Below are positions 46,601 to 57,019 of a DNA stretch of 64,000 nucleotides, in pieces. Within the stretch, counting starts at the first letter, position 1. Every line of letters starts with the position of its first letter. The notes beneath the pieces were generated by a model. The model made no database searches, was not told where the DNA came from, and saw only the letters and a list, made by a program, of their open reading frames with translations. The stretch lies in contig SDUX01000010.1 in NCBI GenBank assembly GCA_008729055.1, positions 3,301,090 through 3,365,089 of the forward strand, in the 5' to 3' direction. Origin of the DNA: Pyropia haitanensis (Eukaryota; Rhodophyta; Bangiophyceae; Bangiales; Bangiaceae). Made by a program: the position numbers and the translations under genes.

Positions 46601-47177
46601 AGACCGCCGGAGGTGTGTCTGTGTTTGTTGTCTGTTGCGTCAACCGGAGGCGCGTCGACGGGGCGCTGGCGCGGACACGCCGGCAACGCTGCTGCCGTGC
46701 TGGGTGCGGGGACCTTTCGGCGCGCTTCGCTGTGGCACCTCGAGTAGGGCAGACGAGAAATTACGTACCAGCAGCGCTTCGTCAGACCGGCACGGACTGT
46801 CTGCAAAGAAATTGACAAAAGCTAAGTTACTTGCTCTTGCATCGTCATATTCAATTGTACTGGAGCGCGCGCGGTGAGCAGTGTCTTGATCGCACCTTCA
46901 GGCTCATGCAAAACTGGAGCCCAAAGGCGCGTGCCAGCCCCGCAGCGGCAACGTTTGTTGATGGTGGAACATGTCCGCCCCGGTCGTGTCTGCAGACGGC
47001 CGGAGCGCAAGCCTACAAAGAGTGAACCGGTTCGACAGGTGAACCGGCTCGTTGTCCTTCACCCGTCTGACTGACTCAAAGGGTCGGGGGCCCCGCTCCT
47101 TGCTCCACGCCTCTGTTTCTTTCTTCCTTGCCTTGCCCCGCTTCTTGCTTTGGCCCTTGCCGCTCTCCAACGCGGCG
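46601..47177. promoter_or_regulatory. Shared head-to-head promoter region
   Basis: 577 bp (up to about 1.25 kb if the membrane protein starts at 45922) between divergently transcribed membrane-protein and Kv-beta-like genes. The middle (46760-46860) is AT-richer (aagctaagttacttgctctt), and a pyrimidine-rich leader (tttctttcttccttgccttg) precedes the 47178 start. A short direct repeat gtgaaccgg lies at 47023-47031 and 47040-47048. No known element was recognised. Confidence 0.4.
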
Positions 47178-48248
47178 ATGGCGCCAACGCCGATGGAGTA
47201 CCGCTACCTCGGCAACAGCGGCCTGCAGGTGAGCGTCTTTAGCCTGGGCACGTGGGTCACGTGGGGCGAGCAGGTGGACGAGGAGCTCGCCTACTCGCTC
47301 GCGCGGACCGCCTACGCGGCGGGCGTCAACTTTTTCGACACGGCGGAGATCTATGCCGGCGGCGTCGCCGAGACGCTCCTCGGCGCCGTCATTGCGCGCG
47401 GCATTGCCGACGGCGTGTGGACGCGGGCGGACCTGGTCGTCAGCACCAAGATCTTTTTCGGGGACAAGAGCTCCGACCGCCCCAACCGGCGGGGCCTGTC
47501 GCGCAAGCACATCCGCCAGGGGCTGGCCGCGTCGCTGGCGCGCCTGCGCCTCGACTATGTCGACATTGTCTATGCCCACCGGGCCGACACGCAGACGCCC
47601 ATTGCCGAGACCGTCGCCGCCTTTTCCGCCGCCATTGACCGCGGCGAGGCGCTCTACTGGGGCACCTCGATGTGGCCCGTGGCCCGCATCACCGCCGCCC
47701 TGGACGAGGCGGCCGCTACCCACCGGGCGGCGCCGGTGGTGGAGCAGCCCGAGTACAACCTCTTCACCCGGGAGCGGGTGGAGGTGGAGTACGCGCCGCT
47801 GACGGCGGTCCGCGACACGGCCGGCGGCGTCGAGGCAATGACCGCCCCGCGGCGGACGCTCGGCCTGACCATCTGGTCGCCGCTCGCGGACGGGGTGCTG
47901 ACCAACAAGTACGCGGGCGGGTCGGCGCCGGCGGGCTCCCGGTTTGCGCTCGGCCGCTCCGCCGCGGCGGGCGACCGCCTCTTCCGCGGCGCCGACCGGT
48001 ACAAGGTGGACGCGGCGGCGGCGCTGGCAGCCGCCCTGCCGCGGCTGGGCCTCGGCGACGCGTCGGTGACGCAGGTGGCGCTGGCGTGGACGGTCGCGTC
48101 GCCGGCCGTGTCGTCGTGCATCCTAGGCGCCACAAAGGTCGCACAGCTGGAGGAGAACCTCGGCGCCATGGCGGTTGTGCCCCGCCTGACGCCCGAGGTG
48201 CTGGCCGAAGTGGACAAGGTGATGGAGCCGTTTGTCAAAAAGGCGTGA
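47178..48248 (+). CDS. Kv-beta-type aldo/keto reductase
   Basis: NADPH-dependent aldo/keto reductase of the group containing voltage-gated K+ channel beta subunits (animal Kv-beta, plant KAB1) and bacterial relatives. Intronless, 356 residues, normal length. Start ATG 47178 (gcggcgATGG). Near-continuous family match: YRYLGNSGLQVSVFSLGTWV, ARTAYAAGVNFFDTAEIYAG, TKIFFGDKSSDRPNRRGLSR, KHIRQGLAASLARLRLDYVD, YWGTSMWPVARITAALDEAA, VVEQPEYNLFTRERVEVEY, GLTIWSPLADGVLTNKY, SCILGATKVAQLEENLGAM. Catalytic tetrad visible: Asp54, Tyr59, Lys91, His134 (YAHR), so it should be an active enzyme; animal Kv-beta has Asn at the His position. Cofactor-binding SPLADG and GATKVAQLEEN segments are present. A small insertion (TAGGVEAMTAPRR) sits before GLTIWSP. 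It may regulate a K+ channel or act as a soluble reductase; the sequence does not decide. Confidence 0.95.
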   Translation: MAPTPMEYRYLGNSGLQVSVFSLGTWVTWGEQVDEELAYSLARTAYAAGVNFFDTAEIYAGGVAETLLGAVIARGIADGVWTRADLVVSTKIFFGDKSSDRPNRRGLSRKHIRQGLAASLARLRLDYVDIVYAHRADTQTPIAETVAAFSAAIDRGEALYWGTSMWPVARITAALDEAAATHRAAPVVEQPEYNLFTRERVEVEYAPLTAVRDTAGGVEAMTAPRRTLGLTIWSPLADGVLTNKYAGGSAPAGSRFALGRSAAAGDRLFRGADRYKVDAAAALAAALPRLGLGDASVTQVALAWTVASPAVSSCILGATKVAQLEENLGAMAVVPRLTPEVLAEVDKVMEPFVKKA

Positions 48249-49775
48249 GGGGCGTGGGAGGGGGCGGTGCGTCGAGGTGGCGGGGGGGACGAGGCGATGG
48301 AGATGCGTGGGCCGCCAGCGGTGGGTGCGCAGCCCCGACTGCTCATCCAGGGGCAGCGGCTGGACGGGGACCTCATGTACAGAACAACGGAATCCTCGTC
48401 CCGCGTCGGTGGGCGCGCGGACATGCCCGGACGTGCTGCGGCCCCCGTGTGCGCCGTCCGTCTCACCCCCCGTCGGCCTGCCCTCAGCCTTCCCGTCCAC
48501 CCCCTCGCCACTTGCCAACCCCCGCGGCTCCAACAGACCAACTCCCCATCCCGTGACGCGTCGCCTGACGCCGCCCGCACCAGCGCCGTGGGCGGCCGCG
48601 GCGGGAGCAGCCAGCGCCGCGTCCCGGCAGCGCCGGGCGCTCCGTCTCCGACCGCCGCCGCCGCGGCCGCCACGCCGACGTTGCCACCGCCGCCGCTGTC
48701 GTCCCTGCCGCCGCCGCCGTCGCCACCGCCACTGCCAACGCCGGCGCACACGCCATGGCCGCACCGCGGGGGCGGCTGCCGCCGCGGCTGCGCTTCGCCT
48801 TCCACCTGGTCGACAGCGGTTGGGGGCTGCGGCCCCCCCCGGCCCCGCCGCTCCTCGCTGGCTGCCCGTGGCTTTCGCCACCATCCCCACCGTTGCCGCA
48901 GGTGGCACAGCCGCGCTGGCGGCTGACGCCGACCCGGTGGGTGGGAAGGGGGGCGGGTGGGTGGGGCGAGTGGGCGCCCCTACATCCCGAGTAACTCCTC
49001 GCTCCTCCCGCAAAGACGGGGAGCACGCGCGTGGGGGGGACAGCAGGCCAGGCAGGGGGGGAGAGCGGGAGGAGGGCCAGAGACGACAGAGGGCGGCGGG
49101 AAGTGTTGGGCACCTCGCTCGTGCGCTCCGTTCTGGTGAGCGGGGCGTCGTCAAGGCGGGCGGGGGGGCGCTCCCGGTGGGTCCACAGGCTGCCCCCCTC
49201 CGCCCGCTTGAGGAGGTCCAACAGCGTCCACGCGCCAGAGACGCACGGGCGCTGGGGGTGCCAACGCCATGCCAGGCGGAAGGGGAGGCAGCGCACCCAT
49301 TTCCCCCGTTGGGGGCGGCGAGCGCCCCCGGCCGCCGCGCTGCCGCCGCCAGTGCGCACGGGCGGGCAGCGGCGGAGCGGGGGCGGGCGCCGCCATCGCA
49401 CCGTGACGCTGCGGGCGGCCGCGCCGGCGGCCGCCGCCGCCAGCCGCGGTCGCGCCGCGGCGCTGTCCAAACGGCCGGCGAGAGAGGCGGCGGTGGCGCG
49501 GCAGAGTCCACAGAGCGGCCGACCACAGGGGGCGAAAAACAGCGGGTCAAGGGGGCCCGCGCCCTCCCCCTCCCCGCCCCCAGCAAGCCACACACCATGA
49601 CCGACACCAAGCCACCCGTCGTTCGGGGAACGCGCCCGCGCTCCCAGTACCGGCGCGCGCCGACGCCCACCGCCAGCGCCTCCCCCCCCCCCCCCCCCCT
49701 CCTCCCCCTCCCCCTTCCCCCTCCCCCAAGGTCCATCGCTTCACCGTCCCCCCACCACCACCGCCGTGCGGCCGC
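48249..49775. other. Convergent 3' region with unresolved coding-like pieces
   Basis: Separates the stops of the Kv-beta-like gene (+) and the PPR gene (-). Two short stretches look less random than the rest: on + from ATG 48755, MAAPRGRLPPRLRFAFHLVD followed by SGWGLRPPP; on - near 49290-49140, CVSGAWTLLDLLKRAEGGSL followed by WTHRERPPARLDD. Neither can be tied to a start, splice site and stop with confidence. No RNA gene or mobile element seen. Confidence 0.35.
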
Positions 49776-49911
49776 CTACTCGCGCCCAATCAAGCCGTCG
49801 ACGGTGCGCTGCCACGCGTCGAGGCGGTCGCGCGGGTAGGCGGCGCCCATGGCGCGCGCGTCGCGGACGAGCCGCCGCGCCTTGCGCTGCGCCCAGCCGC
49901 GGAGCTCGGCG

Positions 49912-49943
<32 letters not shown>

Positions 49944-52900
49944 ACCGGGGCGGCCCCGCCGTCGCGGCCCGCCGCCGCCGCCATTGGCAGCGGCCGCGGC
50001 GGTGGCGGCGGCGACGGTGCCCGCGGTGGCGGCGCCCGCCCCGCGGGGGCCTGACAATGTGGCGGCGACGGCGGTGCCCGCGAGCGCCGCGGGCGACAGC
50101 ACCGCCCGGAGGAGGGTGTCCACGGTCGACGCCTCGGGGGTGACGCCCGCGGCCGCGGCGAGCCGCTGGATGTACTCTGCGGGGGGCGGCCCGCCGCCCG
50201 ACCGGCGAGCAGCAGCGGGGGGGCGCGTCGGCGGCACCGCCACGGCGGCAACAGCGCCCGCGGCGGCGGACGCGGCAGCCGATGCCGCCCCGGTGCCGTC
50301 CGCAGCCGCAGCCATCAGCGTGGCGACAGCGGCGGGCGTGACGGGCGTGCCGCTGGCGGCGGTGGCGGCGGCCGCACCCGCGGCGGCGGCGGTGGCGCCC
50401 GCCGCAGGGCGCCCCCCCCGCCCCGGCCGCTGCATCGCGTCGTACACGTCAAACGCGGCGAGCAGGTCGCCCGCGGTCACATAGGCCGACACGAGCGCCC
50501 CGTACGACGCGCCGTCGGGCGACAGCGCCCCCCCCGCGCGGGCCATCGCGCCAATCAGCCGCTCCGCGGTGGGCGCGTCGCCGACGCGCGCGGCCGACGC
50601 AAGCAGCGCGTTGAGCGCGACGCGGTCGGGCGCGACGCCCGCCGCGGCCATGGACTGAAACACCCGCCGCGCGGCGGCCGGGTTGCGCTCGTTGGCGTAC
50701 CCCGCGATGAGCGTCGTAAACGACTGCACCGACGCGGCGATGCCGTCCACGTGGTGCATGTGCCACAGGAGCGCCTCGGCGCGGGCGGTCTGGCCAGTCG
50801 TGGCGAGGCCGTCAAAGAGCGCGTTGTGGACCGCCTCGTTGAGCACCAGGGGGGGGCGCAGCCAGCCGGTGCCCGCCGCGGCGGCCGCGGCGGTGGCCGG
50901 GGTCACCACCGACGGCGGCTCGGCCGCGGTCCCCGCCGCGGCGGCCGACGCCCGCGCAGCGGGGGTGGCCCCAGACGCCAACGACGCCGCCGCGGCGGCC
51001 AGCACCTGCGCGCCGCCGGCCGCGCGCGGCGCCATCCCCGCCAGCATCCGCGCCTCGTCCAGCAGGCCCGCCGCGGCCTCGACAGAGCGGATGTCCCCCC
51101 GCCGGCACAGCGCCGCGATCATGACCGTGTACGTCACCACCGACGGCGTGCACTTGCGGCGGATGCCGCGGAAGAGCGCCCACGCGCGCGCAATCCCCCG
51201 CGACTGCGCAACGAGCGCCGACAGGATGGCCGTGTACGTGGTCGTCACGTCGGGGGCGGCGGCGGGGAAGGCCGCCTGCCGCTCCATCCGCCCCACCAGC
51301 GCCAGCGCGTCGTCAATGCGGCCGGCGCGGGAGAGGCCGGCGACGATGGTGGTGACGGCGATGCCCAAGTTCCGCACCGCCGCCTCCGCTTCCGCCGCCT
51401 CACTCGCGACAGCGTCCGCGGCGGCTGTTGCAGCGGTGGCCGGGGGGCGGCCGCCGTCGACCCCATCCATGACAGGCGAGGGGGGGGAGCGCGAGACAGG
51501 GGCGCGGGGTGGCCCGCTGGGCAACGCCCACGGCCCCAGCGACGACAGCTTGTGGTGCTCATCCCCAGCTGCGGTTTCAGCTGCGTGCTCTGGCTCGTCC
51601 CCCACTGCCAAGATGTGCCCGTCCGCGGCATCTGCCCCCAAGGCGGCGCGCGAGGCGGCCGCATCGGCGGCCGCCGTCGCGTCAACGCCTCCACCTCCCC
51701 CGTGGGCGGCGCTCTCCTCTGCACCCGCAGGAGCTCCCCCCCCCCCCCCTGGAGGTCAAGGTCCACCAACGACGGGAGCGGCGGCTCGAGCCCATACTCC
51801 CCCAACAGCGCATCCACCGCCGCCCAGTCGGCCGCCGACACGGCCGCCTCAATCAGCACGTTGCGGGTCACCGCGTTGGGCGCCACCCCCTGCCGCTCCA
51901 TCTCCTCCCGGTACGCCAGGCCCGCCGCCAGCGCCGCCGCCGCGTCGCCCCCCCCGCCGTCCCCCCCCCCCCCCCCCCACCGCCACCCCGCGCCGTCGCG
52001 AGCACCCCCTGCAGCAGCACCGTGTGGAGGTGAACCCCCACGTCCACCCCCGCCGCCGCCGCGTCGGCAACGAGCGCCCGCGCGGCGGGCACGTCGCCCA
52101 CCCGCACCAGCGCGTCGGCGGCGACGGTGTAGTCGCGCGGCGACAGGCGCAGCCGCCGCGACCGGGCGGTCGCGGCGACGCTCGCGACCGCGTCTGGGCG
52201 GCGGGCGGCGGCGTAGCCCGCCATCAGCGACGCGGCCGCCGCGCCGCTGAGCGGCGTGCCCACCGCCGCCGCGTGGCGGACCATCGCGGCGGCCACGTCG
52301 ACGCGGCCGCGGCCGACGGCGGTGCGCACCGCGACGTCGACCATCCGCGCGTCGGGCACGGCGGCGGCGCGCGCGGCGGCGCCGCCCCGCACCGCCGCGG
52401 CGCGGTCGGTGAGGTCCGCGAGGAGGGCGGCGAGCTCCTCGACGCGGCCCGCGCGGCCGAGCGCCGCCGCCACCGCCGTCGACGTGCAGCGGCGGACGTA
52501 GCGCAGCTGGGTGTGCATGATGGCCAGCGCGCGCAGCGCGAGGCGCCACTCGTCGGCCCGCGCCGCGGCGATCACCACGTCGTGCATCTGGGCGTAGGTG
52601 AGGGGGGGGGCGACGTGGCCCCGCCCGGGGGGGGGAGACGCCGCCCGCGTCGGGGGCGGCAGCGGCGGGGGGGGCACCCCCACACGGCCCGCCGCCGCCG
52701 CCGCCACGCCGCCGCCGCCGCCACCGCCGCTGCCGCCGCCGCCACCGTGTGGCGGCGCCCCCACCCCCGCCGCCGCCGCCGCCGTCGCCGCCGCCGCCGC
52801 CGCCGCAACGACCGCCGACGTGCGCGGCAGCGGCGGCAGCGGCAGCAGGTCACGGTGGCTGTTGAGCGCGGCGAGCGCGGCGACCGCCGCGACCGCCGCC

Positions 52901-53157
52901 GGCAGGTCCCCGCCACGCATCGCGGCGGCGAGCGCCGCGTGGCCCGCCGCGTGCGCCCGCGCGCCGTCGGCGGCCGCCGCCGCCGCCGCCGCCGGCCGCC
53001 CCCGCGCGCGGCGTGTGACGAGGGGGGAAGCGGGCAGCCGCGCGTGGCCGCCGCCGTCGCTGTCGTCAAGGTCGTTGCCACCCCCACCGACGCGGTCGCC
53101 GCGAGTGGCGGCGGCGTCGCCCAACGCGGCGGCGTCGTCCGCGGCGACGGCCGCCAC

Positions 53158-53191
<34 letters not shown>

Positions 53192-53658
53192 AATGCATCA
53201 CTGGCAAAGGGTTCGCCCGGGCGGACCCCGCCACGGCCGGCAGCTGGTGCGCGCACCGCCGGTGGCGGTGGCGGCGGCGGCAGCGGCGGCCGGCGCGCCG
53301 CCCCCGGCCGCGGCCCGGGGTCACTCCCCCCGCCGGCCGGGTCGCCCCCCCACGGGGAGGCTGGCGCCGCCGCCGAGGCCGTCAGCGGCGCCGCCCAGCC
53401 GCCCCCCGCGCCACGGGTGGCGCCCAGCACCGCCGCCGCGGGGCCGCGGCAGACGCGCCGCCGTGGCCGCGCGGCGGCGGCGGTGGTGGTGGCGGCGGCG
53501 GGGACCCGAGCGGAGCCAGGGGCGCAAGGCACAAAGCACGGCCGAGACGGGGGCGGCGGCGGCGGCGGCTGCCGCGGCGGCGGACACGGGCGCGGGGTGG
53601 GTGCGGGGCGGGGGGACGCCGCCGCCGCTCGGCCGGCACACCCGCCCGTGGCGGCCAT
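49776..53658 (-). CDS. Pentatricopeptide repeat (PPR) protein, organelle-targeted
   Basis: PPR proteins bind organellar RNA and direct its cleavage, splicing, stability or translation. ATG 53658 (gcggccATGG on the + strand, reverse complement) begins MAATGGCAGRAAAASPRPAP, an Ala/Arg leader fitting organelle targeting. After about 330 residues of low complexity come helical repeats: LTYAQMHDVVIAAARADEWR, RLSPRDYTVAADALVRVGDV, VAPNAVTRNVLIEAAVSAAD, LGIAVTTIVAGLSRAGRIDD, TTTYTAILSALVAQSRGIAR, TPSVVTYTVMIAALCRRGDI, NEAVHNALFDGLATTGQTAR, SVQSFTTLIAGYANERNPAA, VAPDRVALNALLASAARVGD, SPDGASYGALVSAYVTAGDL. Each has the NxLI/TYTxLI-type helix pattern of the family. The C-terminus is basic (ELRGWAQRKARRLVRDARAM). 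Frame changes occur at C-runs around 51960-51978 and 51737-51750; reading across them keeps the repeats. About 1,290 residues. No PLS, E or DYW editing domain seen. Confidence 0.85.
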
Positions 53659-54915
53659 GGCCGCGGACGCGGCGGCGTCGCGGCCGCCGCCGCGGCGGCC
53701 ACACAGAGGTGGAAGATGACGAGGCAGCGGCAGGGGAAAAAAAAAAAGAAGACAAAAAAAAAAAAAGGGGCGGGGAAGGGAGCGAGGAGGCGGAGGGCAA
53801 GGCCGAGGGGGGGTGCCAGGCGGGGCAAGACGGCCACGGCCGCCGTGCTCGCGCCGGCGGGCGGCAAAACAGTTGACGCAGGCGCGGTGGGGACGGCTGG
53901 CTAGCCGGGACACCGCAAAGCGACCGGCAGTGTGCAGACGCGGACGGGACGCAGGCGGGTCGACGCCGCGGCGGGACGCCGCGGCAGGGGGAGGCGCCGT
54001 GGCGACCGCCCTCCACACCCCGCCAGACGCCCGCCGCCGTCGGGGGCAGCAAGCGGGACACCTCCGCCAAAGCGAGCGACCGATCTGAGAGAGCGCATCC
54101 CATCCTCCCTCCCCCCGCGCCGCTCTCAAGGGAGGGCACGGGAGGGTTGCCGGGATCAGGTCACAAAGTGCTCACCATTGCACGTGGTCGACAACTACTT
54201 GGTAAGTAGATGAAACGCACCCAAAGTAGCGAAACATTCACGAAAATAGATGAACAATGAGCCATTATTGTTGACACATGTGTGGCGCGGAGGTGCTTAA
54301 ACTTTGGAACGGCACGGTCGAGACCCGATGACGATGGACGCGCGGCGGGGGTGCAAGCGCAGGCTGCAGGCGGCGACAGCGGCGGTGGCGGCAGCAGTGG
54401 TGGCAACGGAGGATGCGGCATCGGCGGCAGCGGCGGCGGCAACGACGACAGCGACCCAGCGGGAGGGGGGGCGCGGGGGGACTTTGCTGCCCTTGAGACC
54501 CACACGCCGTCCGTAGTCAGCCGGCGAGGAGACATTGGCGGGCGGCGGCAGGCCGCCGTCGACGTGGCTCAAGAGCACTCTGTAGCAGAGGCCGCAGCAG
54601 CGAGTGACCCGTGGGCGTGACAATTACCAGAGATCAGCTGGGTGCCACGGGCGGCTGCATGCCTCCAGCCGCCGACCTCTTGCCGCCCCCCCCCCTTCCA
54701 GTACACACCGCGGGCAAATAGTCACCCACACACCCACCATGGGCACATGCAAAGAAAGAAAACAGAAGGAAGAACTTGTTGTTGGTTTCCTCAACAGCGG
54801 TCCATGCAAATGCGGTCACATATGGCAGGCAGGCAAGGCATAGGGCGTGCACGCCCACCCCTCGCCCGACGGTCGGTGCAACACAACCGCCGCTGGCCGC
54901 GCGCGCCGCTGCGCC
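53659..54915. other. Upstream of PPR gene / downstream of zinc-finger gene
   Basis: Contains two A-tracts on the + strand (a11 at 53739-53749 and a13 at 53756-53768), which are T-tracts just 5' of the PPR start on its sense strand. 54160-54310 is AT-rich with stops in all frames. 54310-54620 is open but compositionally random. The zinc-finger gene, also on the - strand, ends at 54916, so this interval is its 3' flank and the PPR promoter. Confidence 0.5.
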
Positions 54916-56535
54916 TCAACTCGATGGCGGCGGCGGGGACCCCCCCCCACCGAGCAGCGCGGCAACGTCCCCCCCCACCGCCAGCGCCGCCTGGATCGCT
55001 CGCCGCCGCTCCACCCCCACCGCCCGTCGCCGCCGGTTCGTCCGCGCGTACGTCGCGCAGCTGGCGCCCGGCGGGCACGCCTTGCGGCAGTGGCTGCACA
55101 CGTAGCCACCGCCGCTGCCGCCAGCGCCGGCCGGCGCGGTCGCGGCCGCCCAGTCCCACCCGTGGGCGGCAAAGCACGCGGCGCAGGTGGTCTTTCGGCA
55201 CACCCCATACGCAATGTTCTTGCACGTCACCGCGGTCACGGGCGGTGTGGCGGCCGCCGCGGCCGCCGCGCCACCACTACCAGCCGCTGGCGCAGGCGCG
55301 GGGCGCTCCGCGGCAGGGGCGCCCGCGGCGGCGGCGGCGGCCGTTGCCGCCGCCGCCACCGCCGCTGCCGACGTTGTGGAGCGCGCACAGACGTGGCAGT
55401 AGCGGCTCGGCGCGGCGTTCTTGTGCTGCCGAATCTTGGGCGCCACCGCCGCCGCGACGTCATCGTCCACGCCAACGGCCGGTGGCACAGCGGCGGCGGG
55501 GGCAGCGGCGGGGGCAGAGGCGACGGCGGGGGCGATGGTGGCGGGGACGACGGCGACGGGGCGGGATGGGGGAGGAGGCGGAGCGGGAACCCCAGAGACA
55601 TCCGTCGCGTAGCGGGGTCGTTTGATGGGCCGGCCGGCGTCAACGCCGCGGGCGCCGCTGCCACCGCCACCGAGATCACAGCGTCGCACAACAGGCTTGC
55701 CGACGTTGTCGGCGGTGACGGCACCTGTGGCGGCGGGCGCGGTGACGGCAACGGTGGCCGCGGGGGTGGACGCCACGGCAGCGGGTGACCACGTCCCGCG
55801 CGCCGTGGTATTCGAGCACGCACTCGCACAAGGGCTGGTCGCCGTCTGGGGCGACGGTCGCGGCAGCGCCGGCGGCGGCGGAGGCGGCGCCGCCCACGCG
55901 CCCGCCGCCGCCCAGCCTGTCGTGGTGGGCGGCGGTACCGCTGGCGACGGGCCAACAGCGGCAACGGCCGCCTCGGCGGCGGCGGCCATCTCGGGCAGGT
56001 CCCCCTGGTCCGACAGCACCGACAGCAGCGAGTTGGCGGCGGGCGACGACAGCGGCAACGGTGCCAGGAGGCGGCTGTCGTCAGAGACCGGGCCGGGCGT
56101 CAGCGGGGACGGCTGCACGCCTGCCACGGGCGGCCGCACCGCCGGTGGGGTACCGGGGACGGCGGCCGCCGCCGTGCCGACGCCGCCACCGGGGGGGGCG
56201 AGCAGCGTCTCGTGGAGCAGCCGCGCCCACGCGTCGTCAATCGCGTCGCCCGCCGCGGCGTCGTCGGCAGGGGCAGCCGCGGTGGCGGCAGCGGGGGGAA
56301 GGCCGGGGAGGGGCGGCCACGCAGGCAGCAGCCCGTCGACGGCGGCGGCGGTGGCGGCCATCTCGTCGCGGCGGCGGCCACCGGCCTGGTTGTCGAGGGC
56401 GGCGGGGGGGGGGCGCCGCGGCCGGGGTGGCCGCGCGGCGCTGGGCGCGACGCGGGGGGCGATGTCGGTGTCGGTGGCCGTCGTGGCACCGGCGACGGCG
56501 GGAGCAGTCGTCGTCGGCGGGGGTGGGAAGACCAT
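54916..56535 (-). CDS. Cysteine-rich zinc-finger protein (zf-4CXXC_R1/CDCA7-like)
   Basis: Putative nuclear regulator. 539 codons, single exon as drawn. The N-terminal 360 residues are Ala/Pro/Thr-rich with a basic patch (DAGRPIKRPRYATDVSG) that could be a nuclear localisation signal. The C-terminal zinc-binding region: SRYCHVCARS, an Ala-rich loop of about 45 residues, VTCKNIAYGVCRKTTCAACF, AAHGWDWAAA, GGYVCSHCRKACPPGASCAT, YARTNRRRRAVGVERRRAIQ. Cysteine pairs CHVC, CAAC and CSHC plus single cysteines give the multi-CxxC arrangement of zf-4CXXC_R1 (CDCA7-type) domains; the family assignment is from memory of the pattern and the Ala loop is unusual. The start is ATG 56535, but a donor-like aag-gtacgcg 35-45 bases upstream (after DLPPFVHSRAPR) hints at an extra 5' exon. 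The stop follows PPPPSS. Confidence 0.72.
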   Translation of the reverse strand: MVFPPPPTTTAPAVAGATTATDTDIAPRVAPSAARPPRPRRPPPAALDNQAGGRRRDEMAATAAAVDGLLPAWPPLPGLPPAAATAAAPADDAAAGDAIDDAWARLLHETLLAPPGGGVGTAAAAVPGTPPAVRPPVAGVQPSPLTPGPVSDDSRLLAPLPLSSPAANSLLSVLSDQGDLPEMAAAAEAAVAAVGPSPAVPPPTTTGWAAAGAWAAPPPPPPALPRPSPQTATSPCASACSNTTARGTWSPAAVASTPAATVAVTAPAATGAVTADNVGKPVVRRCDLGGGGSGARGVDAGRPIKRPRYATDVSGVPAPPPPPSRPVAVVPATIAPAVASAPAAAPAAAVPPAVGVDDDVAAAVAPKIRQHKNAAPSRYCHVCARSTTSAAAVAAAATAAAAAAGAPAAERPAPAPAAGSGGAAAAAAATPPVTAVTCKNIAYGVCRKTTCAACFAAHGWDWAAATAPAGAGGSGGGYVCSHCRKACPPGASCATYARTNRRRRAVGVERRRAIQAALAVGGDVAALLGGGGSPPPPSS

Positions 56536-57019
56536 GCAGGGTCAACCGCCGCGTCAAAGTGCGCGTACCTTGGAGCGCGAGAGTGGACGAACGGGGGGAG
56601 GTCCAAGATGGCCCGCCACCCACCACGATGCGGCTAAGAAGGGGAGCCACGCGCCGCTCTCACCCCCGGCGGTGCGGAGGGGGGCCCGCTCCCCACCCGT
56701 CGAACCCCCCCGCCGCCCCATCCCCCCCCCCCGCCCATCAGATCCATCCGCCGACCGTATCCGGGTACCTAGGATGGCATGGTGCCATCCTACCTCAGGA
56801 GGCGCTTCCATAAAAACTGACACGCAGAGCCATCCGTGTGCTCCCACGCGCCACTCGGCGGGTGTCTTTCGCTGCTGCTGGCCACGGGCAAGTCACGAGC
56901 CTCGCCCTAGGCCGGACTGTAAGGGGTACGCACCCCCGGGCGGTGCCCGCGCGAACCGCCTTTCTCTGCCGCCTCTGGAGGCAGGCCACCAACAGCGAGA
57001 GGGGACGTGGCCAGGGTTG

